Below, piece after piece: positions 1-12,664 of a stretch of 64,000 nt of DNA (positions within the stretch are counted from its first letter, which is position 1; each line of letters starts with the position of its first letter). The stretch covers positions 243,501-307,500 of the forward strand of contig CALZFC010000105.1 in the NCBI GenBank assembly GCA_945643635.1, written 5' to 3'. The notes under the pieces were generated by a model. It saw nothing but the letters and a program-made list of their open reading frames with translations, was not told where the DNA came from and ran no database searches. The position numbers and the translations under genes were made by a program. Source of the DNA: Allodiplogaster sudhausi. Taxonomy: Eukaryota; Nematoda; Chromadorea; Rhabditida; Diplogasteridae.

Positions 1-37
1 TCTCTCTCTCTCTGTCTCGCTCTCTCTCTCTCTCTTC

Positions 38-68
<31 letters not shown>

Positions 69-72
69 TCTC
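1..72. repeat. (CT)n microsatellite at window edge
   Basis: A nearly pure CT dinucleotide tract with scattered G interruptions. It is the first of many CT/GA tracts in the window. The tract runs off the left edge, so its full length is unknown. Confidence 0.95.
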
Positions 73-2214
73 GCTCTCTGTATCTTCCAATTGTCTCTTC
101 TTGACAATGCCCTGTTCATGACCCCTGTCTGACCCGTGCATTCACTCTTCCAAATTGCTCTGGATTAGCACGGCTTCGTTGTTGGTGCGGCTCTCGCTTC
201 ATCTCGCTCTTCTTTCCCTTTTTTTGGCTCCTTTTTGAGATGATTTCCATAGTTCCATTGGGAAAACAAGAATAATTTCTTTTTTCACCTTGCGAAAATT
301 TAAACAAAATAAGAGACATTTTCTGAAAGGAATTGAAATTAGAGTAATCTTAAAATTCGCACAACATCTTCATCTGTCACACTTGTATATTCATTGATTA
401 GAACGTTGTGATTTTCTTGCAGATAAGTCAGATTCACTTCCACCCGTGCCTTTAATTGCTGGTGATAGCACAACTTGATCAGTCAGAAAGGCGCTGGCTG
501 GTCAAACCATTTGGGTCTTTACGAACAATTGTGTCTTGACATTTATGAACACCGTTTTTTTTTTCCTTTTCCATCGTTGCCGAGCAAATTCACAGTTGAC
601 TTCACTACAAATCATGAATTTGGAAACAGCTAAGATATGGCACAGCTTATTTCCTATTGTTATTATGCACTAATTGTACTCATTCGTCTTCTCTCTTCCC
701 ATACTCCTTCCTATCACTCCGCTTCATTCCCCCTTCCCACTAGTCTTACTGGCCAACGACGTTTCTGAGCAGCTAGGACTTGTTCCTCTCCCTCCTCCCT
801 CTCCCAGTCTACAAGTTTGAAGGGTCCTGACTAGAGTGAGCGGGCATGGTCAAGTCGTGCGTACTATTTCATCCTTCTCCTCTCTCTCTCTCCCTCTCTA
901 CTTCTTATTGCCTCTCTGGTACTCCATCGATCCTCTTGCTTGACTTCTGGTCCCTGTCATGATCCCTTCTCGATGTTGTCATCTCAAAAGATCTCTATGT
1001 TGTTGATTCACCTGATCGGGACATTCTCTCATATTCTCGGCTGCCTTTCAAGTCTTCCAATGAATCTTGATAGTCGAGAGACGGTTGGATGCCTGAGGCC
1101 TGATTTTGGGAGGTCTAAGAGATCTGCCATGAGATATCCCAATAACATCATTCCTCCCAAACCCCTCCTCATACATAGCTGAGCCTTTAATCCGGTCATA
1201 TATTAGTGCTTGTGAAATTTTAAACTAATTGTTTTATGATTTCAAACAATTCATTTTGCCAAAAATATTCAACTTTTATTTTTTTAACTATCAATCAGCG
1301 AATTGGTAGAAGAAGATCGCAGAGTTTTCTAAACGTAAGATATTAGAGGTGGAGAAAGTTCAGTTTTTATTGTTGTCATTGTATGATCTTCAGTTCTATT
1401 TAGAGAAACAAATCATTCGTGTACTCATAGCGGTAGAGTTCTATTATTTTGCTGCAGGCAAATTGAAGGCCATGAATAGGAAATGAAAGACTATTCTCTG
1501 AAGGTCTTTTAATGATTATTCGCGCTTAAGATTCTTCTCAATCTCACAGTCTTCAGAATATATGGAGCGATCTTTCTCATGCGAAGTATCCATGCAAACA
1601 TAAATGTCCTCAATTTCATCCCTCTCCCGGCATTCATTCCGCTCCCTCACTCTCTTCGATTCTCTCATTCTTCCATCCTCAACCTCTTCTATTTCCCATT
1701 ATCTCACTCTTTCATTCTCTTCATCTTCTCTTTCTTCTATTCTCTCACTATGTTACTCCTTACTTTCCCTCCCCTCTGCTTCTCCTACTGGATATCATCT
1801 CTCATGTTTTCTTACTCCTTCTTCTCGCTTTCTTCACTTTCTGTATCGTCGTCTCAGCAGGATCTCCCGTGATACTTTAAAAGCTCCACTTCTGATACAA
1901 AGGTTTCTTTTGCGCAAGCAAAGCTGGGGGATGTTATTTGAAAATAGTACACGTGCATTTATTCATATGTAATATAGAATCTTATAATTAAATCAGTTGC
2001 TGTCCTCTTACATTTTCAAGCTTACATCAAGTACGTATGTATCTCAAGTTGATCAAGTTAATTTCGGTGCCTTTTAAGGTCTCCCGGATCTTCAAGGAGT
2101 TAGGAAGTGCGGGCTAACTGTAACATAAGTGGAAGCCAAAAAGCATTTTCTCACTCCTTCGTTCTCTCTTCTCCTCTCTTTCTCTCTTTTCTCCTCACTC
2201 TTTGTCTGTCTCTA

Positions 2215-2246
<32 letters not shown>

Positions 2247-2643
2247 TCTGTCTCTCTCTGTATCTCTCTATCTCTATTGCTCTCACTTTCTTCGCGGTCA
2301 CTCTCTTTCCCGTCGGTAATGTGTTTTCTTCTTTGGATTTGCCCTTGTATTTTCTCTAATCCATGTATTCGTAAGAGCTTTTTTTGAGTTAGCGTTGGGA
2401 TGTTGAGGAAGGAAGCAACCTCCTAATTGACTGAGTTGTCCCAGCCTTGGATTGAGGATTCCATTCATTCCTCTCACTTAACGCACTCTCTATCTGCTTC
2501 GTTCAATGGAACTCTTCTTGGTTTGAGATCATTGCTTTCGGTTTATAGAAACTGTTACTGCTTGCAAATATTGAATTATAGGCATGTATTAATCAGAGTG
2601 CTCAGAGGATGGGAAGGAGTGATGAGTAGAAGAGAAGACAAGC

Positions 2644-2694
<51 letters not shown>

Positions 2695-3311
2695 GGCATC
2701 CGTTGACAGGTCAAGTGCTGGTATCTAGCATGGCATTTAGTGAAGGCAATCTTCCCTCTCCTTCCGATCTCTCATTCTTAGACTGTCTGCTCCATCTGAT
2801 TCGGCGTGTTCAGGCCTGCTCGTGCTGCAGAAAAAGAGGAAGGATGGGTGTGGACTCTCCGCACCCATTACTTCTCCTTCTTTTTCATTTCTTCCACCTC
2901 TTTCGTCATTCATGGTGTCACTGTTCATGCATGAACTGAGTATGATATCTGATTGCTTTGAAAATGTCATTCTCTTCATTGCTGTCCTACAATAATCATG
3001 CAATATTCTCTCGTAATACATATATCCAATCCTCAATCACTTTCAATCCTGCCAATTTTCTTTTGCTTCTTCTATCTGCCTTTTTAAGCAAATCTCTTAT
3101 TTAATCATTGTGATTCACTTTGGAGATGAGATTGGAAAAGAAAGGAGCTATCTTCGAATTACGATTAGCCAGCGGCAACTTGCTATTTCTCAGTCCATTT
3201 CAATCAGCTTCTACAGCTCCATCCAATTCTTGCTTGCTTCACTCCTGCTCAATCAGCATACATATTCTTCTCTTACTCTTTCTCTGTTCTTCAATTTTCC
3301 TCCCCCTCTCA

Positions 3312-3357
<46 letters not shown>

Positions 3358-3519
3358 CCCTCTCTCACTCGTTCTGTTTCAGTTTCCCTCTCTCTATCTT
3401 TCGCTGTCCCTCAGTTTCCCTCCCTCTGTCTCTTTCTCTCTCTCTATGTCTCTCTCTCTCAGTCCCTCTTTTCCTCCAAAGAGTGTCTACTAGGACTGAT
3501 CTCTTGCGAAGAGGAGAAG
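73..3519. other. Gene-poor, pyrimidine-rich region
   Basis: I cannot support a gene here. Open frames such as 1604-1972 and 3120-3857 are long only because CT- or GA-rich DNA lacks stop codons, and they encode Ser/Leu or Arg/Glu runs. One weak hint of coding is a consensus acceptor (ttcttgcag, about 413-421) followed by a short open stretch ending in TGA near 478. It could be the last exon of a + strand gene that starts before the window. CT tracts lie near 2210-2270 and 3311-3355, and a GA tract near 2645-2695. Confidence 0.5.
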
Positions 3520-3749
3520 ATGAAGCTCCGTCGGCTTCCTCTTCTACTCTTCTCATTTCTACTCGTGAACAGAGCGACGCAAGCAATGCGATTGGATCCG
3601 GAAAGAATTGCCGCCAGGTCAGGGTCCTTCTGGCCATTCATTTGTATTGGAGGGGTTACAGGCTGCGAATTGAAGAAAGGGCGGAGGAGAAGACGGCGGC
3701 TGGCAGGGGACGGCGACAACTTGCCACTCCCAAGGAAATTAGCATCCAA

Positions 3750-3803
<54 letters not shown>

Positions 3804-3929
3804 GGGGAGAGAGAGAGGGGGATGGAGAGAAAGGGAGAGAGAGAGGAAGAGACCTAACGAGTGAGATACATATGGAGAGGAAGCAGATAAGTTGAGTAGG
3901 GTAGAGTATTGAGAGAGAGAAAGTGAGAG

Positions 3930-3978
<49 letters not shown>

Positions 3979-5120
3979 GAGAGGGAGAGAGAGAGAGAGG
4001 GAGAGAGAGAGAGATGGAAAGAACACATACATACCTTTGACTTTGAGGTGACAGCTCCGCTATTCTCATCTCGCCTCTTTGACTACGGAGAAGCAGCCGG
4101 AGATGCTCAGGTGGAAAAATGAGTTGTGTGGTTGATGGAATCTCTGCTATCTTCAGCTGTCTTCTGCTCTTGATTCCGCAGAGAAGCTGCAGCTTCAGCA
4201 CCCTATTCGATTCTTTGGAGATTCTTCCGATCATATTTATGTTGGTTTGGATTGTGCGAGTGTCTGAGTGATCTTACAAGTTCCTTGCAGATTCTGAGCA
4301 ACGGGGCGATTGCCTTCGACGGCGAGTCCAAGCAGTACAAGGCTAATCTCTTCCCCAATGGAACGCGTATCATTGCGCCCTTCTACAACCGAAACGATCT
4401 CCGCAATGGCGGGAAAATATTCTTCCGTGAGATCAGAAGCGGCCGAGTGCTGGAGAGAGGGCAGAGTGAGATTCGCTATCAGTACGACCAGAGTCTGCAG
4501 TTGCTCTCTGCTGTGGTAGTCACCTGGGAGAAGATGCAGCCCGTGGGCGCTAAGCCCCTCCCATCTCAGGTTCGATTCTTTTCTTCTTTCAGATTGCCAC
4601 TTTACGTATTTATTTTTGAAATTATGATTCCTTTGCCAGAATACGAATACCTTCCAAGCGGCACTTTTCATCACAAAGAACCGAACATTTGCAAACTTCA
4701 TCTACAGCAATATTGGCTGGACTCAGGGCGCAGAGGTAAAAAAAAGATTCAGTACCTTAGCAGGGAAGAATCAGCCTCATTCACATGGCCTTCTCCATCT
4801 CCAGGCAGGCTTCAATCGGGGGGATGGGATGGCCCACTACGCCTTGCCGACATCTGGCACTGGCCAGATTATGTATCTCGAGGAATACGGTAAGATGATG
4901 TGGGATAAGAGGGAATGAAAGGCTGCATGGGAGGGAGATTTATGGAGAAGTGGCATACGGTAGTGTGGGGGCGGAGCTATCAGTGTTTGCATTTAGGAAA
5001 CACGGGCATTCCTGGTGAATGGATGTTCGAGCTCGCAGACTCGGCAATCATTCGATGCAAGGCTGGAGTGAGAGGGGACACTTGTGATCAAGGTGGCAAT
5101 CATTACGCTAATTAGGGAGT

Positions 5121-5158
<38 letters not shown>

Positions 5159-7674
5159 ATGTTAAGAGTGCGAAAAAGGGAGCTGGGGAGCGGACTGCGC
5201 AGCTTGTTGTCACTGCTCGGGCGAGAGTTGTGAGAGTGTGACTGGCTCGTGTGCTATGCAAGGAGGCTGTGGCTCGTGCTGGGATGGAGCCTCCTGCCAA
5301 CTCAGTCAGCCTTACAATTCATTTATTTATTTACGCTTTTATTTATCTTCAAAGTCAAGTAAGTTTATTTTTACCTCTGTTAAGGCTATGTTTGTCTGAC
5401 ACACTGTTCCTTCAGTATCAAATTTTAAATATGTATGTACATGATATTCTGACGATACAGGAAAAGAGCACTGTCAAACGGGTAGCAATGTCACTTGCGC
5501 AGTGAATGCAATCTCCTTCTCCGAGTCTGGAAGATGTGAAGAAGTTATCAAACGGTTACTCTTTAATTAACTATTTACTTTGTTTACCTCTGCGACTTAA
5601 AAAGCGTCTTTTTTGAAGATGTGAGTGCCTGCAGGGATTCATTGGAGACGGCCAGCAGAAATGCATAGGTGAGGGTAGAATGAGAGTCGGCTACTGCATG
5701 TTGATGTCCCTTTCAGATGTTAATGAATGTGAGGAACAGCCAAGAGTCTGCCATGAACACGCCCTCTGCACGAACACCCCCGGCCGTTTCTTCTGCCAGT
5801 GCAAAGAGGGATTCACTGGTAAGTTCCCATCAGAGAGGACTCCTTGTTGTAATGCATGGTTAAAGAGTCTCTAACTCTGCAGGGGACGGCGTGAGAGAGT
5901 GTCTGCCCTCGCTTTTCTACAAGTCTGCTTCTCCTATTCTTGTGCCTGAGGGCGAGACAGGAAAAGCTGAATTCGACTTGAAGTCGCCGCTCCTTCTGTT
6001 CGGAACTCGCACTAACTCGCTCACGGTACAGTGGCTCTAGTAAATCGGATTAAAAAATGGTTATAACACCGAGTTAATGAAGGCTAGAAAAAGGATTCAA
6101 AAAAGGCAATCGGTAATGGAAGTGAAAATTGAGAGGAAGGTATAAAGGAGCAATTTGAATTCTGGAAAAAGTTTATTCTAGATTACGAGTACTGGAGTAG
6201 TTTCCGGGTCGCCATCCGAATCAGGCAGCATGAGGGCAGTTGCTCCCGCGTTCACACCATCCAGCTCTGGCAGAGTCACAGTTGGAGAGACAAATGGTCA
6301 GAGAGAACAGGAGGGACAGAGAGAGAGAGAGAGGGAGAGAGAGAGAGAAAGAAAGAGAAAGAGGGAGAGAGAGATAGAGAGGGAGCGAGGAAGTGGAGGA
6401 TGGAGAGAGTGCACGGTGCATGTCTGAGAGAGAAAGTGAGAGAGAGAGAGAGAGGGAGAGAGAGAGTGTTCGCGTTGACATGAATGATATCAGATGCGGA
6501 TGTGCTGAGTGAACTGACGAGACGAATCCGAGAAGCTACGGCTCTTCCCTCCTTCTCTGCAGACTCTGTCGTGATTGTGACTGCAGTGAATGTCACTGAG
6601 AAGGAGGTGGAAGAATTGTTTAGAATGGTCATTTGTCATGTCAGAATACATGAAAGGAGTCTATTCATTGCAGAAAGCGGGGAATAAGGGGAGCTCGTTC
6701 CAATCTCTCCTCATCTCCGGTCAGCTTTCACCTCCAGAATCCGCTACTTTTGTCATCATTATATACAAGGAACTTGCTGGAGCTGGAGGATCAGAAGTTG
6801 GTTACATTTCTCTCTCGCTCTCCTTCTCTGTGTTCTCTCTCACTCTCGCTCTTCCTCTCTCTGTTCTCCCTCCCAACTCTCACTCTCGTTTTTCCTCTCT
6901 CTGTTCTCTCAATACTCTCACTCTCCCTGTCTCTGTTCTCGGTCTCCCTCTCTCTGTTTCCTCTCCCTACTCTCACTCTCGCTCTCCCTATCTTTGTTCT
7001 CTCTCCCTGCTCTCACTCTCGGTCTCCCTATCTTTGTTCTCTCTCCCTGCTCTCACTCTCGGTCTCCCTATCTTTGTTCTCTCTCCCTACTCTCACTCTC
7101 GCTCTTCCTCTCTCTGATCTCTCTCCCTACTCTCTCTCTCTCCCTCCGAAATAGACTGATGTGAGTGCAGGCGGCGATCTTCTCTGGAGACTCGGCCGGG
7201 TCGGTGGTTCTGCCTGGCTCAGGCACGGAAGGCGTGGAGCAGTTGTCTTCTCTCTCAAACATTGGCCAGCCAGGCCAATGGCTCTTCCGAATCGGTCTTT
7301 TTTTCTTTACTGCATTCCGATTCTCCTTTTATCTCCTTGCATTTCTACTTCAGATGATTCCTCAGTTCAACCTTGTCCTCGTAGACAACTTGTTCCCCCA
7401 TATTGTACAGAACCAAAGGCAACCAGTTCATTCGCAATTTCTCGTTAGTTTCTTCTGTTTGTCACAATCATCACCACAGAATATATACTTCATTTTCAGA
7501 CTCCGCCAGTAAGATCAGAAATCCAGAAGATGGAAAGCCCTCCAGGAATTCTTCAATTGCAACAGCAACTTTACCTCCACCCGTTTTTCACTCCGCTTCA
7601 TCGCTTCCTTCTCCCACACAATCTCCCTCCAGAAGATTGCCGCCCATCTTCCAAAGCACGCCACACAAGTCTCT

Positions 7675-7744
<70 letters not shown>

Positions 7745-7852
7745 TAGAGAAAAAGCGAGAGATGGAAAAGAGAGAGGTAGAGAGAAAGAGAGAGGGAGGG
7801 AGAGAGAGTGAGGGAGAGAGAGGGAGAGGGAGAGAGAGGTAGAGAGGGAGAA

Positions 7853-7903
<51 letters not shown>

Positions 7904-8660
7904 AAGGTATCAGCATAGGAATTTTTTGTTTGAAAATGCAAATAGTATGTGGAAATGAAAATGCATAGGCCATTGGTTTCGCTGACGGAAGACGACCTCG
8001 AGGGACTGGGAGCGGATGCCTTCGAAGTGACCTTCCCACCATTCGTCACTGTTATCCCTGAGATATTCACTTCTAGCCCGAAGGGAACTGCGAAGAACCG
8101 CTCTCTTCCTAATTTCAACACCAAAGTCAGCTCTAAGCTTGACCTGAAGAGAGCTTCATCCTTCCCATCCTCAGGAACCTACCACAACGGCTTCGCCAAG
8201 CATCACAACATTGAGAAGAGAGACCACAACCAGTGGAAGCACACCGACCATGTTTACAACTGAAATGTATACAGAACATCAGGTCTGATTTCTTACTCTC
8301 CCCTTTCTGGCGGAATTCTTTTGCAAAATAGGTGCATTACTTACAATTCGATTTTTAGGCACATCCCGTCAAAAATATGTCACTCGACTCCACCACACAG
8401 AACATTTTTGTCATCACAACAACGACGAAGCAGGTTACAGTAACCTAAGTAACGTTACTAGTAACCTCATCCTGTCCATTCCATCCGCCTCTTCACTTCC
8501 ACTCCTTTCTCTTTCCAGCCTCTGAGGCAGACTAGGCCTCATAGCCAACCACCCAAGCTGGTCACGGGGCACGAAGCACCAGGACATCCTTCACCAGCCA
8601 CCACTACGCCAGGCAACCCATTCAACAGCGAGATTGATTCGGCTACTGCCAATAGTGAGA

Positions 8661-8699
<39 letters not shown>

Positions 8700-9530
8700 G
8701 GAAGAAGAATGATAGAAGTGAGTCGAGTGTTAGGCAGATAAAGAAGTCCCCTGTTCAGAGCTGGCGATCCTGATTCCCGCTGCTATTGTCCTAGTGTGGC
8801 TCACTCTACTCGTGGTCATCGCCGTCGTTGTCTGTTGCAGAAAGAGGTTGTCCACTTCTCTCTCTCTCTTTCTTTCTCTCTCCCCTTTGATCCCCTCTCT
8901 TCCAGGAGCACGGAACGTCGTCTCCGCTCCTCCTATGGCCCTGCTTACGGAGTGAGTGCTTACTAAACGAGGAAAAAGATCGAATAACTAACCGCTTAAC
9001 ACTCAGGTGCGTGGTGTGAGTGGAGTGACCAAGAGGGGAGTGGCACAGCCAGGCTATGAAGACCACTTGGAGAAGGCAGCGAGACTCAGCAGTGAGATGA
9101 CTGCTTACAACCAGGTACTTACTTCTCATTTCACATACAACTCAATGACATCTCTTAGCTAATTCAACTTTTCTATTGATTGCTAGACTGGTCGAGTATC
9201 GTTGTACGGCTCGTACTGGAATGTCAACAATGTGTCTCCGTCCACTAACACGACGAGTCTGGGTGGTGGAGGGGGCTGCAGCCGAGAGGGTGGAGAGGGT
9301 GGGGGAGGCAGCAGCCGACACCAAAACCGGGCTAACACCCCCTCATATAACAACGGCGCTTTCAACGGAACTACTCAGGTTACTTGGTTACAAGTAGAAG
9401 TGAGTAAGAGAGTGATTGCAGAGATACGTGTACACGGGTCGTTACTGACTGCTCTTCTCAGCTACTCAACACTGCCACCAACTGCGCTCAACAACCTTCG
9501 ACCTGCTCCAGCAATGCTCTTTCCGATTAG
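3520..9530 (+). CDS. Transmembrane protein with two NIDO domains and EGF repeats (DEX-1-like)
   Basis: Predicted single-pass surface or matrix-adhesion protein of about 22 exons. Exon 1 (from ATG 3520) encodes a signal peptide (MKLRRLPLLLFSFLL, then an A-rich cleavage region). A first NIDO domain is spread over exons at about 4048-4110, 4182-4240, 4291-4569, 4640-4735, 4805-4889 and 4997-5067; ILSNGAIAFDG, VVVTWEKM, NTFQAALF and GEWMFEL are diagnostic. Cysteine-rich EGF-like segments follow at 5461-5543, 5626-5668 and 5717-5890, the last a calcium-binding type (DVNECEEQ, GRFFCQCKEGFTGDG). A second NIDO domain occupies 5900-7294 (FGTRTNSLTITSTGVVSG, VVIVTAVNVTE, SSFQSLLI, QWLFRI). A Pro/Ser/Thr-rich stalk (7501-8654) leads to one TM helix at 8759-8846 (ending VVVCCRKR) and a short Gly-rich cytoplasmic tail; stop TAG 9528-9530. 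The architecture matches nematode DEX-1, a dendrite and epithelial anchoring protein, but other NIDO proteins cannot be excluded. The exon 1 donor is uncertain. Confidence 0.8.
3755..4015. repeat. (GA)n tracts in intron 1 of the NIDO gene
   Basis: Two blocks of nearly pure GA (about 3755-3850 and 3910-4015) are separated by a short unique segment. They lie in the intron after the signal-peptide exon, with GA on the coding strand. Confidence 0.9.
5124..5158. repeat. (GA)n microsatellite, intronic
   Basis: Short GA tract in the intron between the end of the first NIDO domain and the first EGF-like exon. Confidence 0.85.
6310..6472. repeat. (GA)n tract, intronic
   Basis: GA-rich block filling most of the intron (about 6297-6493) inside the second NIDO domain. 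Confidence 0.9.
6815..7150. repeat. CT-rich imperfect minisatellite, intronic
   Basis: Imperfect tandem units of roughly 40 bp built from CTCTCACTCTCGGTCTCC and TATCTTTGTTCTCTCTCC. The last three units (about 6975-7095) are nearly identical. The array fills the intron 6797-7170 and gives the acceptor a very long pyrimidine tract. Confidence 0.8.
7678..7905. repeat. (GA)n tract, intronic
   Basis: Long GA block, interrupted at 7745-7860, in the intron between the Pro/Ser-rich stalk exon and the exon starting near 7970. Confidence 0.9.
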
Positions 9531-9601
9531 GCGCACGGTTACGGGTACCAGCAAACCTCCATCAGACTTTATGCGTATGCCAATAATAATCAACCATTTC
9601 T

Positions 9602-9607
9602 AATAAA
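9602..9607 (+). terminator. Poly(A) signal AATAAA of the NIDO gene
   Basis: Canonical hexamer 72 bp after the proposed TAG stop at 9528-9530. It supports that end point and places the 3' end of the mRNA near 9620. Confidence 0.6.
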
Positions 9608-9765
9608 CATATCATAACGTGTTTGTAGAGGACGTGCGATCACATTGTATGCAGTCCCTTATGAGATTAATATAGTTTCAAAACCAAAATAGGAAATAAC
9701 TCGTGCGGGAAATGAAACTGCATGTGCAGCGAAGACGAAGAATGGAGATGAGAGCCGTGGGAGGA

Positions 9766-12580
9766 CTAATCGCTTGGAGAAGATGCCGATCCCTGGAACA
9801 AAGGTGTACATAAGTGAGTGAGAGAGAGAGAGAGAGAGAGAGAGTGGTGATGACTGACGTCACTGCTCTGCTTCTTCTTCTTGCCCTTCTTCTTCCCATC
9901 AGCAGAAGTGGATGGCTTGAGTGGTTTGTCATCGTCCTCAGATGACGACTCAACGAATTCCTTCGACTTGACGGATTTCGCCGGGGAGCTAAAATAAAAC
10001 TCTTCATTTCCCTCTTTCCCTCGCACGAACCTTGTCTTGGTCTTCTTGCTGGCAGTTGCAGTGTTTCCCCCTGCAGCCTTGGCAGTGGTCGCGCTGCTCC
10101 CTCCACTTTTATTGTACTCTTTCTTCTCCCCTTCATAGCGTTCTCTATCAGCTGCAGCTTTCTCTTCGTATGTCTGCAAACTTCATTCTCTCACCTATCT
10201 CTCCAATCTTCACTCTCTCACCTCTCTCTCCAATCTTCACTCTCTCACCTATCTCTCCAATCTTCACTCTCTCACCTCTCTCTCCAATCTTCACTCTCTC
10301 ACCTCTCTCTCCAATCTTCACCCTCTCACCTCTCTCTCGAATCTTCACCCTCTCACCTCTCTCTCCAATCTTCATTCACTCTCTCACCTCTCTCTCCAAT
10401 CTTCATTCACTCTCTCACCTCTCTCTCCAATCTTCATTCACCCTCTCACCTCTCTCTCCAATCTTCACTCTCTCACCTACCTCTCCAATCTTCACTCTCT
10501 CACCTCTCTCTCCAATCTTCACTCTCTCACCAAGCTTCACCCTCTCACCTCTCTCTCCAATCTTCACCCTCTCACCTTTCTCTCCAATCTTCACTCTCTC
10601 ACCTCTCTCTCCAAGCTTCACCCTCTCACCTCTCTCTCCAGTCTTCACCCTCTCACCTCTCTCTCCAATCTTCACTCTATCACCTCTCTCAAATCTTCAC
10701 TCTATCTCTCCAATCTTCATTCACTCTCTCACCTCTCTCTCCAATCTTCATTCACTCTCTCACCTCTCTCTCCAATCTTCATTCACTCTCTCACCTCTCT
10801 CTAATCTTCATTCACTCTCTCACCTCTCTCTCCAATCTTCATTCACTCTCTCACCTCTCTCTCCAATCTTCATTCACTCTCTCACCTCTCTCTCCAATCT
10901 TCATTCACTCTCTCACCTCTCTCTCCAATCTTCATTCACTCTCTCACCTCTCTCTCCAATCTTCATTCACCCTCTCACCTCTCTCTCCAATCTTCACTCT
11001 CTCACCTACCTCTCCAATCTTCACTCTCTCACCTCTCTCTCCAATCTTCACTCTCTCACCAAGCTTCACCCTCTCACCTCTCTCTCCAATCTTCACCCTC
11101 TCACCTTTCTCTCCAATCTTCACTCTCTCACCTCTCTCTCCAAGCTTCACCCTCTCACCTCTCTCTCCAATCTTCATTCACTCTCTCACCTCTCTCTCCA
11201 ATCTTCATTCACTCTCTCACCTCTCTCTAATCTTCATTCACTCTCTCACCTCTCTCTCCAATCTTCATTCACTCTCTCACCACTCTCTCCTCTCTCTCCA
11301 ATCTTCATTCACTCTCTCACCTCTCTCTCCAATCTTCATTCACTCTCTCACCTCTCTCTCCAATCTTCATTCACTCTCTCACCTCTCTCTCTCCAATCTT
11401 TTCAATTCTCAAAACCTTCTTGTCCTCGCTGCTCATTTGTTTCCATATCTCACCCGCTTTCCGGGCAACATCCGCAACGGAATCTCCATCCTAAATAAAT
11501 AAAATGAAAACAGAGTTTCATGAGTTCAATTGAATACATCAGCAGCCTTCAGGACAAGTGGGGATGATAACGACAACATAGAGATGGACCTTTTTGATAG
11601 AAGATCGATTGTGATTGAGCCAGAGGAAATAGGCAGACTGAGGTCGCTTCGGCGCATTGGGATCCTTCTCCTTCTTGGACTTGCGCGTCTTCTTCTCTCC
11701 TCCGCCCTCCTCAAAAAACGGGAATGACTTGAGTAGAAGAGAAGCTGACAAACCTTGTCCTTCTTGACTTTCTTCCTCGGCCTGACATCCTCTTCATCCG
11801 GTTCGCTCTCTCCTGGAGCACTGCCCGACCCGCTGTGGCTGCCCTCCCCTGCCTCGGAGTCGAACTCCTCTTCTGGCTCCGACTCGTCTCCGGCAGATGA
11901 ATCTGCCTCTTCTCTGAGCTTGCGTCTCTGCGCGAGATCCTGGTCTAGATCGTAGTCTTCATCATCCGTGTCACTCTCGTCTGAGTCTCCTCCCTTCTCC
12001 TTGCCCTCAGCTTTGACAGTTTCCTTGTACGGATCAAACTCGTCATCCGAGCCAGCGAATTGGTCCTCTGCGTAGTTCTTCTCCTGCAAATTGACACTCC
12101 AATCGTACGTGGGAAGGGGGGGGGGGCTAGACGTATGTCTAATAGTTGACGATCGACCCGAAAGGAAACATAAAAAAGAATGTTAAGAAAAGTTAGAAAA
12201 AAGAGAGCCAGAGGAAGGCACAATTTCAGTACTGAATACGCAGAGCTAAGCAGAAACTCATTCTCCATTCCCCTTATCCTCTCTCAGTGCCGCTCATCCT
12301 CCACCACCAACCATCTTCTTCGCATTCCGAATACGAAGTCGCTTGTTTTGGACAAAATCGTAGAGCTTATTGTATTCTTCCCTGAAAGATTTACAAAGTA
12401 ACGAATTGGCATAAAGAAATGAATCTGACTTCTCGACGCTGTTAAAGACGAGAGTTTGGCCCGCCTTTAACTCAATCTCAAAGTCGAAAGATCGAGTGGA
12501 AACATCTGAGCGAGCGAAGTGAACAGATGACACCTTCAAACATCAAGGGATTCGTGAAGAGAGAGAAAGACACGAATTGG

Positions 12581-12622
<42 letters not shown>

Positions 12623-12633
12623 TAGAGAAATAG

Positions 12634-12664
<31 letters not shown>

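Noticed and set aside
940..1182. 80-codon ORF
   Set aside because: No splice sites, poly(A) signal or recognisable domain; composition does not differ from surrounding DNA.
3459..4234. Long Ser/Leu-rich frames on the minus strand
   Set aside because: Translation of CT dinucleotide repeats; no codon structure outside the repeat. The same applies to 6221-6632, 7515-8124, 49334-50722, 51733-52737 and 62653-63438.
10180..11405. CRISPR-like array
   Set aside because: Units are contiguous with no unique spacers, and the surrounding genes are eukaryotic with introns.
10032..11498. 488-codon open frame rich in SPIFTLSPL repeats
   Set aside because: It is a reading of the SSRP1 intronic minisatellite on the wrong strand. 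Real SSRP1 exons flank it, and stop codons are absent only because of the repeat composition.
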